Positions 54,746-64,000 of a stretch of 64,000 bases of DNA are shown piece after piece; positions within the stretch are counted from its first letter, which is position 1, and each line of letters starts with the position of its first letter. The notes beneath the pieces are model-generated. The model saw nothing but the letters and a program-made list of their open reading frames with translations, did not search any database and had not been told where the DNA came from. The stretch spans positions 5,580,001 to 5,644,000 of the forward strand of contig NC_070569.1 in NCBI RefSeq assembly GCF_026914185.1. The letters are read 5' to 3'. The DNA is from Puccinia triticina. Its lineage: Eukaryota; Basidiomycota; Pucciniomycetes; Pucciniales; Pucciniaceae. The position numbers and the translations under genes are program-made.

Positions 54746-57700
54746 CTATTTTCTGATTTGTACACCTTTATTTGAAGAAAGCCTTATGGGTTTAGTGCCG
54801 AAGTCATCGTGAAATTTCTTGATATACGGGAGCATGGTTTCTGAAAAATGTCCTGCTCGGATCCACGAATTGTCCGCCGTTGATCCATTGCGCCAAACCA
54901 CCAAATATTCATGAATTTTTGAATCTGAACGTCGATATCCTATGATCGCCTCCACTTCATTCTCGTCGTAGAACTGTTCTGGTTTTACGTTATGTAACCG
55001 AGGCGCTGGAGGTCCCTTTCTTCCCGGAAATGATCTTGGATCGACGTATGGAGCTAACAATGATGCATGAAAAACAGGGTGAATTCTTTTTAATTCTGGT
55101 GGGAGACAGAGATGATATGCGTCACAACCGATAGACTTAGCAATTTTAAAGGGTCCCAATTTCTTGAAATCCAATTTCCCTGATGGTCTCTTTGTGGCTA
55201 TATTCTTTCGCAGAAGCCATACCCAATCTCCTTCCTTGAATCCCTGTCCTTCGCGAACTTTCCTGTCAAAGTATTCCTTCTGAACTTCCTTTGCTTGTCT
55301 CATGAATTCCTGTAAAGAGAGTTGTACCTCAGTCAGTTTTTCTACTAACTCATCCGCTGCTGGAACCAAAGATCCGCTTGTTATTGAATTGACTCGAGGA
55401 TGAAAAGAAAACTGAGCAAAAAACGGTGAATATCCCGTTGAGGCCGAGACGGAAGTGTTGAAGACTAATTCTGCCATGGGAAGTAATTGCACCCAATCGT
55501 CTTGTTGATCAGATACGAAGTGTCAAATATAGGTCTCCATCGTTTGATTTGTCCGCTCCGTCTGCCCATCCGTTCGCGGATGCCAGGCCGTTGATGGAGC
55601 TGGTCGAATTTTTAGAAGGCGCTGAACTTCCTTCCAAAATCGAGACACAAAAATGGCACCTCTGTCCAACACTATCTTGTCTGGTAGCCCGTGATATCTG
55701 ACAAAACGATCCAAAAAGGTGTAAGCAAAATCTTCCGCCATCCATGATTCTCGAGCAGGAATAAAATGAGCCCCCTTTGTATAATGATCGACGATAACCA
55801 ATATTGAATCAAATGTCATTGATATCGGAAGTTTCACTACGAAATCAATACCAATTATGCTCCAAGGTCGTTTCGGAATGCTCAACGCGATCATTAACCC
55901 TACAGGCTGTTGGGTTGAGTGTTTTGCTCTTTGACATGACAGACATGATTTCGTGTATTGTATCACGTCTGCTCGCAAACCTGGCCAATTGAATGTTCGG
56001 GAAATATTCTGCAATGTTTTCAACGACCCTAAATGACCTGCAGAAGTATCATCATGAAATTCTTTTAGAATCGTTGATCTAAGGGACAAAGGAACAAATA
56101 TTCTATCTTTTAACCACCAAAATCCTTGATCAAATTTCATGGGTGACTCGTCATCACTCAGATCTTCTGCCGGGGGTTCCTTTTGGTATGCTCCTTTCAA
56201 AAGATCGAATGCCCGTTTCGTGGGTTGACAGAACATATGATCCACACGAATCCGTTCGTCTACTGGGATATTTTCTTTGGTGTCATCTGCCCCTGACTGG
56301 ACGATTGCTAAAACTTCTTGATCAGCTAGAATTTCCGAATCTATCAACGTTAAGGAATCCTGAGTTTTTCGGAATACTGCACGAGATAATTCCTCCTTTC
56401 CATCGTCGTTTATAAAATCCGGTCGTCTTGTGGCTGGATCTGCGGGGTTCTGTTTTCCTGGGACATGCTTAATCATGAAATGGTATGAGGATAAGGCGGA
56501 AGCCCATCGCGCTTGTCGATCAGACAAGTTCTGGTTAGTCAAAAAATAACACAGATTCACATGATCGGACATAACCACAACTGGCTCCGTGGTATCGATT
56601 AACCACGCCCTCCATTCCGCAAAAGCCGAGACTACCGCGTATAGCTCTTGATCATGTACCTGCCAAAGAGCCTCTCTAGACGTCAGTTTTCTTGAAAGGA
56701 ATGATACTGGATGAAGGTGACCATCCTTATCAGGTTGACACAAAACCCCCGAAATTGCGTATTTCGAACTATCTACAAAGAGTACTCTCTGTTTCGCGAA
56801 ATCGAAGTGCATCAATAACGGCGCCTTCGTGAAACAAGTTTTTAGATAAGAAAAGGAACTTCGACACTCATCCGTTTCCAGTTTTTCCGCCACTTCTACT
56901 CCTGTCTTCGTCAATTCCGTGAGCGGCGCCAAAACCTCCGAAAATCTGTGTATAAAGCAACGGTAAAAATTTGTAAATCCCAAGAACTTTCTTAAATGAC
57001 AGATAGATTCTGGGTATGGCCATTGCACCACAGTATCTAATTTCGCCGGATCCATTTTTATTCCTATCGGAGAAATATCAAATCCTAAAAATGAAACCTT
57101 GTCAACGTAAAAGGAACATTTTTCTGGGGAAGCAAAGAGATGATTATCCTGAAGACGGGACAAAACCTGCTGTACGTGTTCTGTGTGCTTGGACCTGGTC
57201 TTGGAAAAAATTAAGATGTCATCAATATAAACGAAACATATGACATGAATAAATTCCCGGAGAACATGTTGAATGAAGCGCTGAAAACATGCCGGAGCAT
57301 TTGCCAAACCAAAGGGCATGACCAAATACTCATACAAACCCCAGGGTGTGCGGAAGGCGGTCTTCCATTCATCACCTTCCCGCACCCTTAGTAGATTAAA
57401 AGCCGCTTTTAAATCGATTTTCGAAAAATACTTACACCCCTGCAATTGGTTCAACAATTGTCCCAAGATTGGGATGGGGTAGCTGTCTCTTACAGTCATT
57501 GAATTCAAGCCTCAATAATCCACAAAAGGACGGGGTTTCTTACCAGGAACTCTCACAAAGAAGATAGGCGCAGCGGCGCTAGAGGAAGAAACTCGGATAA
57601 AACCTTTTTTCAAATTTTCATCAACATATTCTTTCAATTGCGCTAACTCTACAACAGATAAATTGTACAGTCCACCAAAGGGGGGGACCGCTCCTTCCCG

Positions 57701-58507
57701 CAAATTGATGGAAATATCCATGTCTCGATGCGGAGGGAGTGTACAATTATCCTGTGGGCAAAAAACGTCAGTAAATTTTTCAAATTCAGACGGAAGGACA
57801 AAAGGAGAATCTGTTATGGAAGCAATACTATTAAGAAAGTCGACATTACCTTCAAGTCCCTCCCCAAGATCCGAAGAATCTATGACAAAGACCTGAGTCG
57901 ACCCCAGAGTGAAGCGATGCCCATGCTCCACGCTTCCTGACGCCCTCCACGTTTGCCTATCCAACCATGGCAGACCAAAAATGGTGTCGACCGATCCAAG
58001 GCGAGTTATGCCAAAGGTACTGTTGAATTGTACCGGTCTGTTGTCGATTGCCGAAAGAGTGATCCGTCCTGCCCAATCATGAGTAACCGTGCCACCCACG
58101 CCTGGTTGACCATCAAACCCTACACACTGAATCGCCGTTTTGCGCTTTCGAGAGGGGAGCCTGTTTTCCTGGATGAAACGATCGCTAATGAAGTTCGCCA
58201 TTGACCCTGTATCCACCAAAACCGACGCTATGACCGACTCATTTGCCGAAGTCCGAAAGGAGACCGGAATCAGAATTCTGCCCGCTTTTGAAACGTCCAA
58301 TCGAACCCTAACCGTCGCCACCGGGATAATCTCGCTCTTGTCTTCAGGTTCATCAAAACCAACGGGATCGTTCGGGATTGCCGAGGGGACAGAAGGGATT
58401 GGATGAACATTGGGATCGGCCGGAATTACTGTCTTGGCCCAGTTCCAACTGGGGTGTTGAGGGATTTGTGGCGGACTTGGAGGACCGTCGGGATAGAGTG
58501 GAAGACG
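54746..58507 (-). pseudogene. Gypsy pol: protease, RT, RNase H, integrase, chromodomain
   Basis: One continuous frame interrupted by TGA at 57512-57514 and 55523-55525 (a third TGA, 58508-58510, lies just upstream, between gag and protease). Aspartic protease: VLVDTGSMANFIS (about 58215). RT: FFVRVPGKKPRPFVDY, then after TGA GLNSMTVRDSYPIPIL, MPFGLANAPACFQRFI and FVYIDDILIF (about 57220). RNase H: LFVDSSKYAISGVL. Integrase: HHCC finger (HDDTSAGHLG...CLSCQRAKH), IGIDFVV, DHYTKGAHF, LDRGAIFVSRFW, AWHPRTDGQTERTNQ. After the second TGA come FNTSVSASTGYSPFF, the GPF/Y-type module (KKLGPFKIAKSIGCDAYHL) and a chromodomain (EAIIGYRRSDSKIHEYLVVW). Both stops stand at usual Arg positions (VDY-R-GLN; YL-R-HFV), consistent with CGA to TGA. 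Otherwise complete. Confidence 0.9.
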
Positions 58508-59952
58508 TCAAACACTGCTCTCGCCCGGTGGTTGAATGCCAAACAAGACCTCCGCGACTTGCCGAGGGACCGCATTTTGGTATTGTTCCACGAATTTCTT
58601 GCGAGCAGCACCCGAAACCCCCATGTTGGGGCAATTATAAGCGTTGATATGGTCCGGGGGGCTGGTACGCTGTAAGCAACGAAAACAGACTCTCTGAGCC
58701 ATGCAAACAGTCCGGAATAAAGCCTCAAACTTCTGCTCCGGGGTTTTTGGCGCTCTGAAAGTTGATGCCGCATCGATATCCATCGCGTCCGGAGACCTGA
58801 CTGGGGTCGAAGTATTAGAGTGCTGATAAAAATGGGTAGCCGGATGGTGAACCGGGTACGAGGAGGATTGAGAGTGTTTCCCTTTCTTCTTCTGCTTTCG
58901 TCTCAACAGATTTTCCAACTGGACCGCCGCACTAAGAGCCAGACTCATCTTGGTGGCTAGATTGGGCGTCGTCAACCATGCTTCCGACATCGCTTGATCA
59001 ACAATATCATCATTCAGTCCCTCCACATACTTGTCAATCATCGCCCTCTCCGAATCCACCACCAGATGACACAAAGATTGGTAGTGAGCATTATACTCCG
59101 CGACCGTTCGATTTCCCTGGACACATTCTTCCAGAGCCCTCTTCGCCGTATCCGCCGCGAATTTGTCGCCAAACGAAGCCACCAGACCCTTCTCAAAAGA
59201 TTTTACCGTCTGAAGCATTGGATGGAGGAAGGGAAGTCGATCCAAATCGGCGTAGGGATCCGACACATTTTGAGCTCAAGCATTGGTCAAAATGAGGGAA
59301 TTGTACCAATTTTCGGCCGGGCTGGGGTCACGATTTGAGTCTGTCGGTTTGTAACCAAAATGCCGAGAGATCCAGACAATCATTCTGGCCTGGGACAAAA
59401 AAACGCTTCCCAAGGATAAAGGAAATCACGAATTAGCTGTAAGAAACGAGCCAAATGCCTGGGATATCCAGAAAACCATAAGTCTGTGATTTTTGGGGGC
59501 TCCAAGTATACCCTCCTCGACTCCTGTCCCTCGACCGTCTCAATTGGATGATTGTTCGACGGGAAAGGCATTGGCCGTCCTTGCTGTGGGTTCCCGCCTG
59601 CCAATCGAAAGGTCTCACCCGGGTGCAGCTGTGGTACCGGTGCCTCCGCATTTGGAACAAAAGCAAAGCAAGCAAAATTTGGGGTGTCCGCAAAAGTGGT
59701 GGAAACTGGGTCGAACTGAACCGGAGGCGGAGGGGGATGTTGACAAAGGTTGGTATCCTTCATGATGGAGATGAGCTGCTCCAATCCGGACGCCATACGT
59801 CCCACTTGCTGATCCAATTTGTCCAAGCGCTGGGACTGGGCCTCCATCGAAAGGTTTTCCGCAGGAGTTTGACTGTGATCTGAATGAGTTTGTTCGTTGG
59901 GGTCCATCCTGTCTGACGAGAGCTGTGTGTGCGAAGAGGGAGTGATTTGCAA
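58508..59952 (-). pseudogene. Gypsy gag with frameshift and TGA stops
   Basis: The N-terminal part (59952-59380, about 190 codons) has a coiled stretch (QRLDKLDQQVGRMASGLEQL) and PPKITDLWFSGYPRHLARFL. At a run of seven T on the coding strand (about 59395-59401) the frame shifts by one; SQARMIVWISRHFGYKP continues in the next frame. A TGA at 59277-59279 follows LILTNA, then the capsid-like region (FGDKFAADTAKRALEECVQG...TVAEYNAHYQSL) and a CX2C-type finger (CFRCLQRTSPPDHINAYNCP). The stretch before protease has a TGA at 58508-58510. An additional open frame at 60387-60001 (128 codons, Ser/Pro-rich) lies upstream and may be 5' leader. Confidence 0.8.
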
Positions 59953-60538
59953 AGAGGCGGTACAATTGTGAGCGGAAACAGAATCAATGTATGAGCGTAA
60001 TCAAACACCTAAGAGATCAGTTTCAGAGGAAAGCTCCTGGGCCTGAGATCGAATTTTTGCGTGAAGAGTCCGAGATCGATTCAAAGATTGATTGTTAGGA
60101 CGATGTCGAGCAATTCGCGAGAGGGGTGAAGCGACACGCGTCGGAGAGAGAGTTGGCGGGGGTAAAGGGAAATGTGGTGGAATTTGTCGATTGAACTCGG
60201 GAGGGTGAGAACTCAAATCGTCTTGTTCCAAAGAAATAGTGTGAGTTTGACGGAGAGGGGAGGGAAATCGGGGGAGATTTTGACGGATGGGGGAAGAATT
60301 GGGAGAGAACCAAGGCTGAGAACTGCTAGTTGACCGAGGCGTGGAGGATCCCGACTGATCAGATTCCTCCTCCGGGAGATTTGCCAACGAATATGACGGA
60401 ATTTTGAAATGATTACGAAATGCTAAACAAAAACTGTCGTGAAACTTTACGCTACTATGATGATGAACTATGCAAGAACTGAGAACTGCTTGCTTATACT
60501 CATGTACTTATGAGTGTAAATGATGAGAGACTTATAAT

Positions 60539-61698
60539 GTAAAGAACACACCAAACTTTATGGCTCCTTGGACGAAACTTAAACTTTTGGACGAAACTTT
60601 AAGAATTTTTCTTTTACTATATGAGGATAAACAAAGATAACAAAATAAGTCTCTTGAGGGAAAAGAAAAACAACATAGCAATTCATCGTATTTATAAGGA
60701 ATGTAAATATTTTTACGGACTTACTTCGCGCACTGCGAAAAGCTCTTCGCGCACTGTGCAGTGCGCGAAGTTTGCAAACACTTCGCGCACTGCGCGTGAA
60801 GGGCGCAACTTTTTCAAATTATTTTTTGACCAATCAATAGAAAAGCCTATTATTGTCCTCTGTGAATTTATTTGGAGTTTTTTGAAGCTTCCTTGTATGC
60901 TTAAAAATCCCACCAATAAAAAAAACAAGTACAGCCATTTGGGGACCTGGAATTCATATTCCCACCAGTCAAAAAATCCAAATAATTTAGTGAATAATGA
61001 TACATATGAATTCAAACTTTTTAGAATTTTTTGGCCACTTTGTGCAAGAATAAGGCTTTCAAAAATTAGGAAAGTTCACCACTTACTGGCACATTTTGGC
61101 ATATCTTGAGAAACAGTTACTGGTTTTTGAAAGCCTTGTCCTTGTACAAAGTGGCCAAAAAGTTCTAAAACTTTTAAATACATGTTTAATATGATTCAAT
61201 AAATTAATTGGATTTTTTGGCCTGTGGGAATATGAATTCCAGGTCCCCAAATGGCTGTACTTGCTTTTTTTATTGGTGGGATTTTTAAGCATACAAGGAA
61301 GCTTCAAAAAACTCCAAATAAATTCACAGAGGACAATAATAAGCTTGTCTATTGATCGGTCAAAAAATAATTTGAAAAAGTTGCGCCCTTCACGCGCAGT
61401 GCGCGAAGTGTTTGCAAACTTTGCGCACTGCACAGTGCGCGAAGAGCTTTTCGCAGTGCGCGAAGTAAGTCCGTATTTTTAATGAGAGAATTTCTAAACA
61501 TCGCTTGTCACATTGTTACAACAACCATAAAGTAACCCATCAATGATCCGTAATGATAGAAAAAAAAGATCCGTATGAATCTCAACTCATAACCAGAGAA
61601 TTTACATAGAATTTACAATTTGATTTTAATCTGTATTTATTTTTTTTGTTTCGTATTTTATATATTTTTTTTTGTTTTTTTCTGACCTGAGTTTGACA
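60539..61698 (-). repeat. Gypsy 5' LTR interrupted by hairpin element
   Basis: LTR halves 60539-60715 and 61482-61698 join across an 8-bp duplication (TATTTTTA). No tRNA-complementary primer site is obvious in the minus-strand sequence next to it (TTATAAGTCTCTCATC), so priming is unclear. Confidence 0.85.
60716..61473. mobile_element. 758-bp near-perfect hairpin element, 8-bp TSD
   Basis: Flanked by TATTTTTA on both sides (60708-60715, 61474-61481). The ends CGGACTTACTTCGCGCACTG and, reversed, the same. Both arms, about 370 bp, match almost base for base in inverted order (TTGGGGACCTGGAATTCATA, GGAGTTTTTTGAAGCTTCCT and so on), leaving a loop of a few dozen bases near 61090. Terminal CTTCGCGCACTG units repeat several times. 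No coding. Confidence 0.85.
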
Positions 61699-61851
61699 CA
61701 ATAGCCTCGCCAAGCATCACTATTGACTTCAATCACGTGGTACTTCACTTCGATTCTGGCCTGGTTGGACTAATAATTCACGGTAGGTTTTCCATTTATC
61801 TAGTTAACTTATTTTTGCTTGTTGACCATTCTGTACTGTACTGCTTTCTAG

Positions 61852-62296
61852 ATGTCAGGATCGAACATCATGCGTCTGACGCACAAGGAGCGCAAAGCCA
61901 ACACCATCATCAAGCCTGAAGTCCGACAGCTTATCCGTGAAAACGTTATTGGAGATGGAATGAAGGTCGTTGATGCCATGAAGACCTTCAAAGTATCCCG
62001 ACGCCAAATACAGCGCATCATCGCTAGAGAGCTCTAAATCGATCAAACTCGAGTTTCTCCCTCCGTACTCCCCATTCCTCAATCCAATTGAGTACAGTTT
62101 CCACTCAATCAAAAACTATGTCCAATCCAAGGAGCCGCCTAATCGAGCGGCATTGGTTTTGGAAATCAAAAAAGGAATCGATGAATCAATCACAAAATTT
62201 CTTTTCTCACTGTCAGCGCCTTTACCGCCCCTGTGCAGAATTCCAAGTGATCACTGGGCCAATCTTGAGTGGCCCAGCTGCATAGTTTTTTTTTAA
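61852..62296 (+). pseudogene. Tc1/IS630-like transposase remnant, internal deletion
   Basis: MRLTHKERKANTIIKPEVRQ and MKTFKVSRRQIQRIIAREL (61870-62034) form an N-terminal HTH. Then, in another frame, IKLEFLPPYSPFLNPIEYSF followed by HSIKNYVQSKEPP (from 62042) is the end of a DDE_3 core with the catalytic Glu. The first and second catalytic Asp regions are missing, so 500 bp or more has been deleted between HTH and C-terminal block. Different from the transposase at 21342-22445. Confidence 0.65.
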
Positions 62297-62299
62297 ATT

Positions 62300-62580
62300 C
62301 TGCATCTTCATTCGAAGCGACCCTCCTTCGGAGGGTTGCTTCGCGACAGCGCTTGCGCGCCTCCGATTGAGGGACTTAGATAAGTTCGCGGAGTCCGACA
62401 GGCTGCACTCCAAGGTTTTTTGGAGTGCGCTTCTGCGCACCCCAGCACTCCAGTGAAAATAATTCACTCCAAAAACCACATCTTTTTGGAGTGAACTCTT
62501 TTCACTCCAAGAAATGCTGGAGTGCACACCTTTTTTGGTGTGCCCGGGGTAATTTTTCGGTGTGCAAAAAGGCAGACCCT
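62300..62580. repeat. GGAGGG foldback and GGAGTGC-type element end
   Basis: CGACCCTCCTTCGGAGGGTTG (split here: CGACCCTCC/GGAGGGTTG, 62321-62342) and GAGGGACTTAGATAAGTTC repeat the small palindromes at 4170 and 18180. 62405-62580 is packed with GCACTCC/GGAGTG palindromes and ends GGCAGACCCT, like the right end of the element at 40096-45596. The left end is not found. Confidence 0.45.
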
Positions 62581-63484
62581 CATTCAAAAGACAACTTAGT
62601 TACAGATAGCTACGCTATGGATGTTTCTCTCAAATCATATTAGCTCCTATTAGCTCCCCAAAGGGGTAGGGATGTGGTTCTGGATTGCTTGATGACTGGT
62701 TCATGTCAACTTGGCGCAACCCCATCGCGGCCGGCTTGAAGAAGTGGCATGTCCCTCAAGAGTCCTGATCAAGTGGTTTGGATTGTGCGGGGTGGGGTTA
62801 GCGGATGGTTTTCGCTCTTCAATCGTTCGATTTTTCGAAGCTCCTAATTAAAGAATCTCCGCAATTCACGCATCGCCCTTCGGCGGTCTCCTACTAGTCA
62901 ATCTGGGTTTCAATCATGACCACATCCTAAGGAATACCCTTGAACTAGAGAGACATCTCAAAATTCATTCACTGGTACATAGACCCTCCTTTTCTTACCC
63001 CTCGAGCCATCCATCCCCTTTGTTACCTCGGGGACGGGGGGAGATATCTCTTGTCCGTTGGGTCACATTTTCCCATATTCCAAACTCTATTCTCGAATCA
63101 ATTCTTTTACAGTTGCGAGGGGCATATTACTGTACGGCCTCGCCCGCAAAATCAGATCTGAGACGCGGGCCGAATTAAGCCCATGCATATGGGCTTAATA
63201 TAACATGTAAATGATAGTTTTGGGCCTTTTGGAGGCTGTAGATTCTAGTTCTATCCGGGCTAAGGTTTCTGACCAGCCAGTTTTTTTTTTTGTTGGCCCC
63301 TACATTACGAACCCAATGCTAAGTACATGCCATAAACCCATAATTATGGGTTTATAGCCTGTAACTCCATGACTATGGATCTCATAAACCCATAGCCATG
63401 GGGTCCAAGCCTGTCCGAGCACTCATCAGCCCATAGCTACAGAGTCCGAGTGCCCTCTTCACCTCTCAGCACCCTTCACACAAT
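62581..63484. other. no gene; palindromic phrases
   Basis: ATTAAGCCCAT...ATGGGCTTAAT (63174-63199) is an inverted pair with an 11-bp arm. AAACCCATAATTATGGGTTT (about 63336) and CATAAACCCATAGCCATGGG (about 63383) extend the motif. TACAGTTGCGAGGGGCATAT at 63113 recurs at 63667. Confidence 0.4.
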
Positions 63485-63865
63485 TTTGATCCACACGCGG
63501 CTGTCGCTGACTGCTTCTCTTTGAGACTCAAGACCATCCAAGAGGTTGTTCATTCAGAAAATCAGTCTCAGATCCTGCCAAATTAGGCTGAATCTCCTGT
63601 TTTTTTTTCCTCCCAGATCCCAAAATTCCGAACCGGGGACCCCCGGGGGTTTAATCTGTACAGTACAGTTGCGAGGGGCATATTACTGTACAGAGTAAAC
63701 CCCCGGGGGTCCCCGGTTCGGAATTTTTGGATCTGGGAGGAAAAAAAACCCGGGAGATTCAGCCTAATTTGGCAGGATCTGACAATGAATTTCTGAATGA
63801 AAGACCTCTGGGATGGTCTTGAGTCCCAAGGAGAAGCAGCCAGTGATGCCCATGTGTGGATCAAA
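63485..63865. mobile_element. 381-bp palindrome with a 40-bp loop
   Basis: TTTGATCCACAC (63485) and GTGTGGATCAAA (63865) are the outer ends. The arms (about 165-170 bp) contain CTGCTTCTC, GACTCAAGACCATCC, CTGCCAAATTAGGCTGAATC and CCGAACCGGGGACCCCCGGG, each reversed on the other side. The loop carries TACAGTTGCGAGGGGCATAT followed by TACTGTA. The remaining 135 bases to the window edge show no gene. Confidence 0.7.
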
Positions 63866-64000
63866 CAGAACCTTGGCAGATCATCCTTGAAGACATATGT
63901 ACCCGGGCAAGAACAGAAGCAACTGTGCCAAGAGTAAAAGTGGCGGGCTGCAGGTTGGAAAACCCATCCGCTGATGATTGATCTTTGAACGTGGTTGTCT

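Larger units (their letters stand above)
54333..61698 (-). mobile_element. Ty3/Gypsy chromovirus retrotransposon, nearly full length
   Basis: The LTRs TGTAAAGAACAC...GAGTTTGACA stand at 54333-54726 (3' LTR) and 60539-61698 (5' LTR, interrupted by a 758-bp hairpin at 60716-61473). Flanks CGATA and CAATA form an imperfect 5-bp pair. Gag-pol runs on the minus strand from about 59952 to 54746 in essentially one frame. In their first 60 bp the LTRs differ at two sites, both CG versus CA, and are otherwise almost identical, so insertion is recent. Net length is about 6.6 kb. Confidence 0.92.

Overview
The window looks like a repeat-saturated chromosome segment of a basidiomycete, most likely a rust fungus (Pucciniales, Puccinia-like). 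Protein-coding genes carry many short introns (about 55-165 nt, GT-AG), the transposase families are of the kind seen in rust genomes, and three quarters or more of the sequence is nested transposons. The species call is inference; genus and species cannot be fixed from the sequence alone. Two intact host genes stand out: ERO1 (7097-9444, +, 7 exons, 636 aa), the ER thiol oxidase, and a TM9SF/EMP70 nonaspanin (23294-26135, +, 11 exons, 645 aa). Both exon models sum to whole codons.

Layout. 1-6.6 kb: repeats only (tRNA-like remnant, a solo LTR, two TIR elements, a 677-bp foldback flanked by TA). 6.7-9.5 kb: ERO1. 10.1-18.1 kb: small palindromic MITEs, an LTR split by a pogo-like transposon, and a minisatellite. 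18.66-22.86 kb: a TA-flanked 4,196-bp transposon with identical-looking 206-bp TIRs carrying two convergent intact genes, a DD34E Tc1/IS630-type transposase and an unrelated 544-aa protein with a SAM-like C-terminus. 22.9-26.1 kb: TM9SF gene. 26.6-38.0 kb: LTRs, a PIF/Harbinger MITE, and a 7.37-kb hAT element (8-bp TSD) that has a nearly complete transposase and also holds fragments of at least four host-type genes (sterol glucosyltransferase, IRA/NF1 Ras-GAP, GDA1 nucleoside diphosphatase, MMM1).

38.0-54.3 kb is a deep nest: remnants of one old hAT transposase are scattered over about 13 kb, split by a GGGTCAGCC-type element (itself hit by a TAGGGATG hAT and a solo LTR), a pogo-family MITE, a foldback, and a segment carrying a 5'-truncated glycine decarboxylase (GCSP) pseudogene with introns. 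54.33-61.70 kb: a full Ty3/Gypsy chromovirus on the minus strand with nearly identical LTRs, its 5' LTR interrupted by a 758-bp near-perfect hairpin. 61.8-64 kb: an internally deleted Tc1-like remnant, short foldbacks and a 381-bp palindrome.

A cross-element pattern: 12 of the 15 in-frame stop codons I found in decayed transposase and polyprotein frames are TGA preceded by T (TTGA), as expected if TCGA became TTGA. This fits CpG hypermutation in a TpCpG context, reported for Pucciniomycotina transposons. The two-gene transposon lacks such stops entirely and the 7.37-kb hAT transposase lacks them too, so those look younger.
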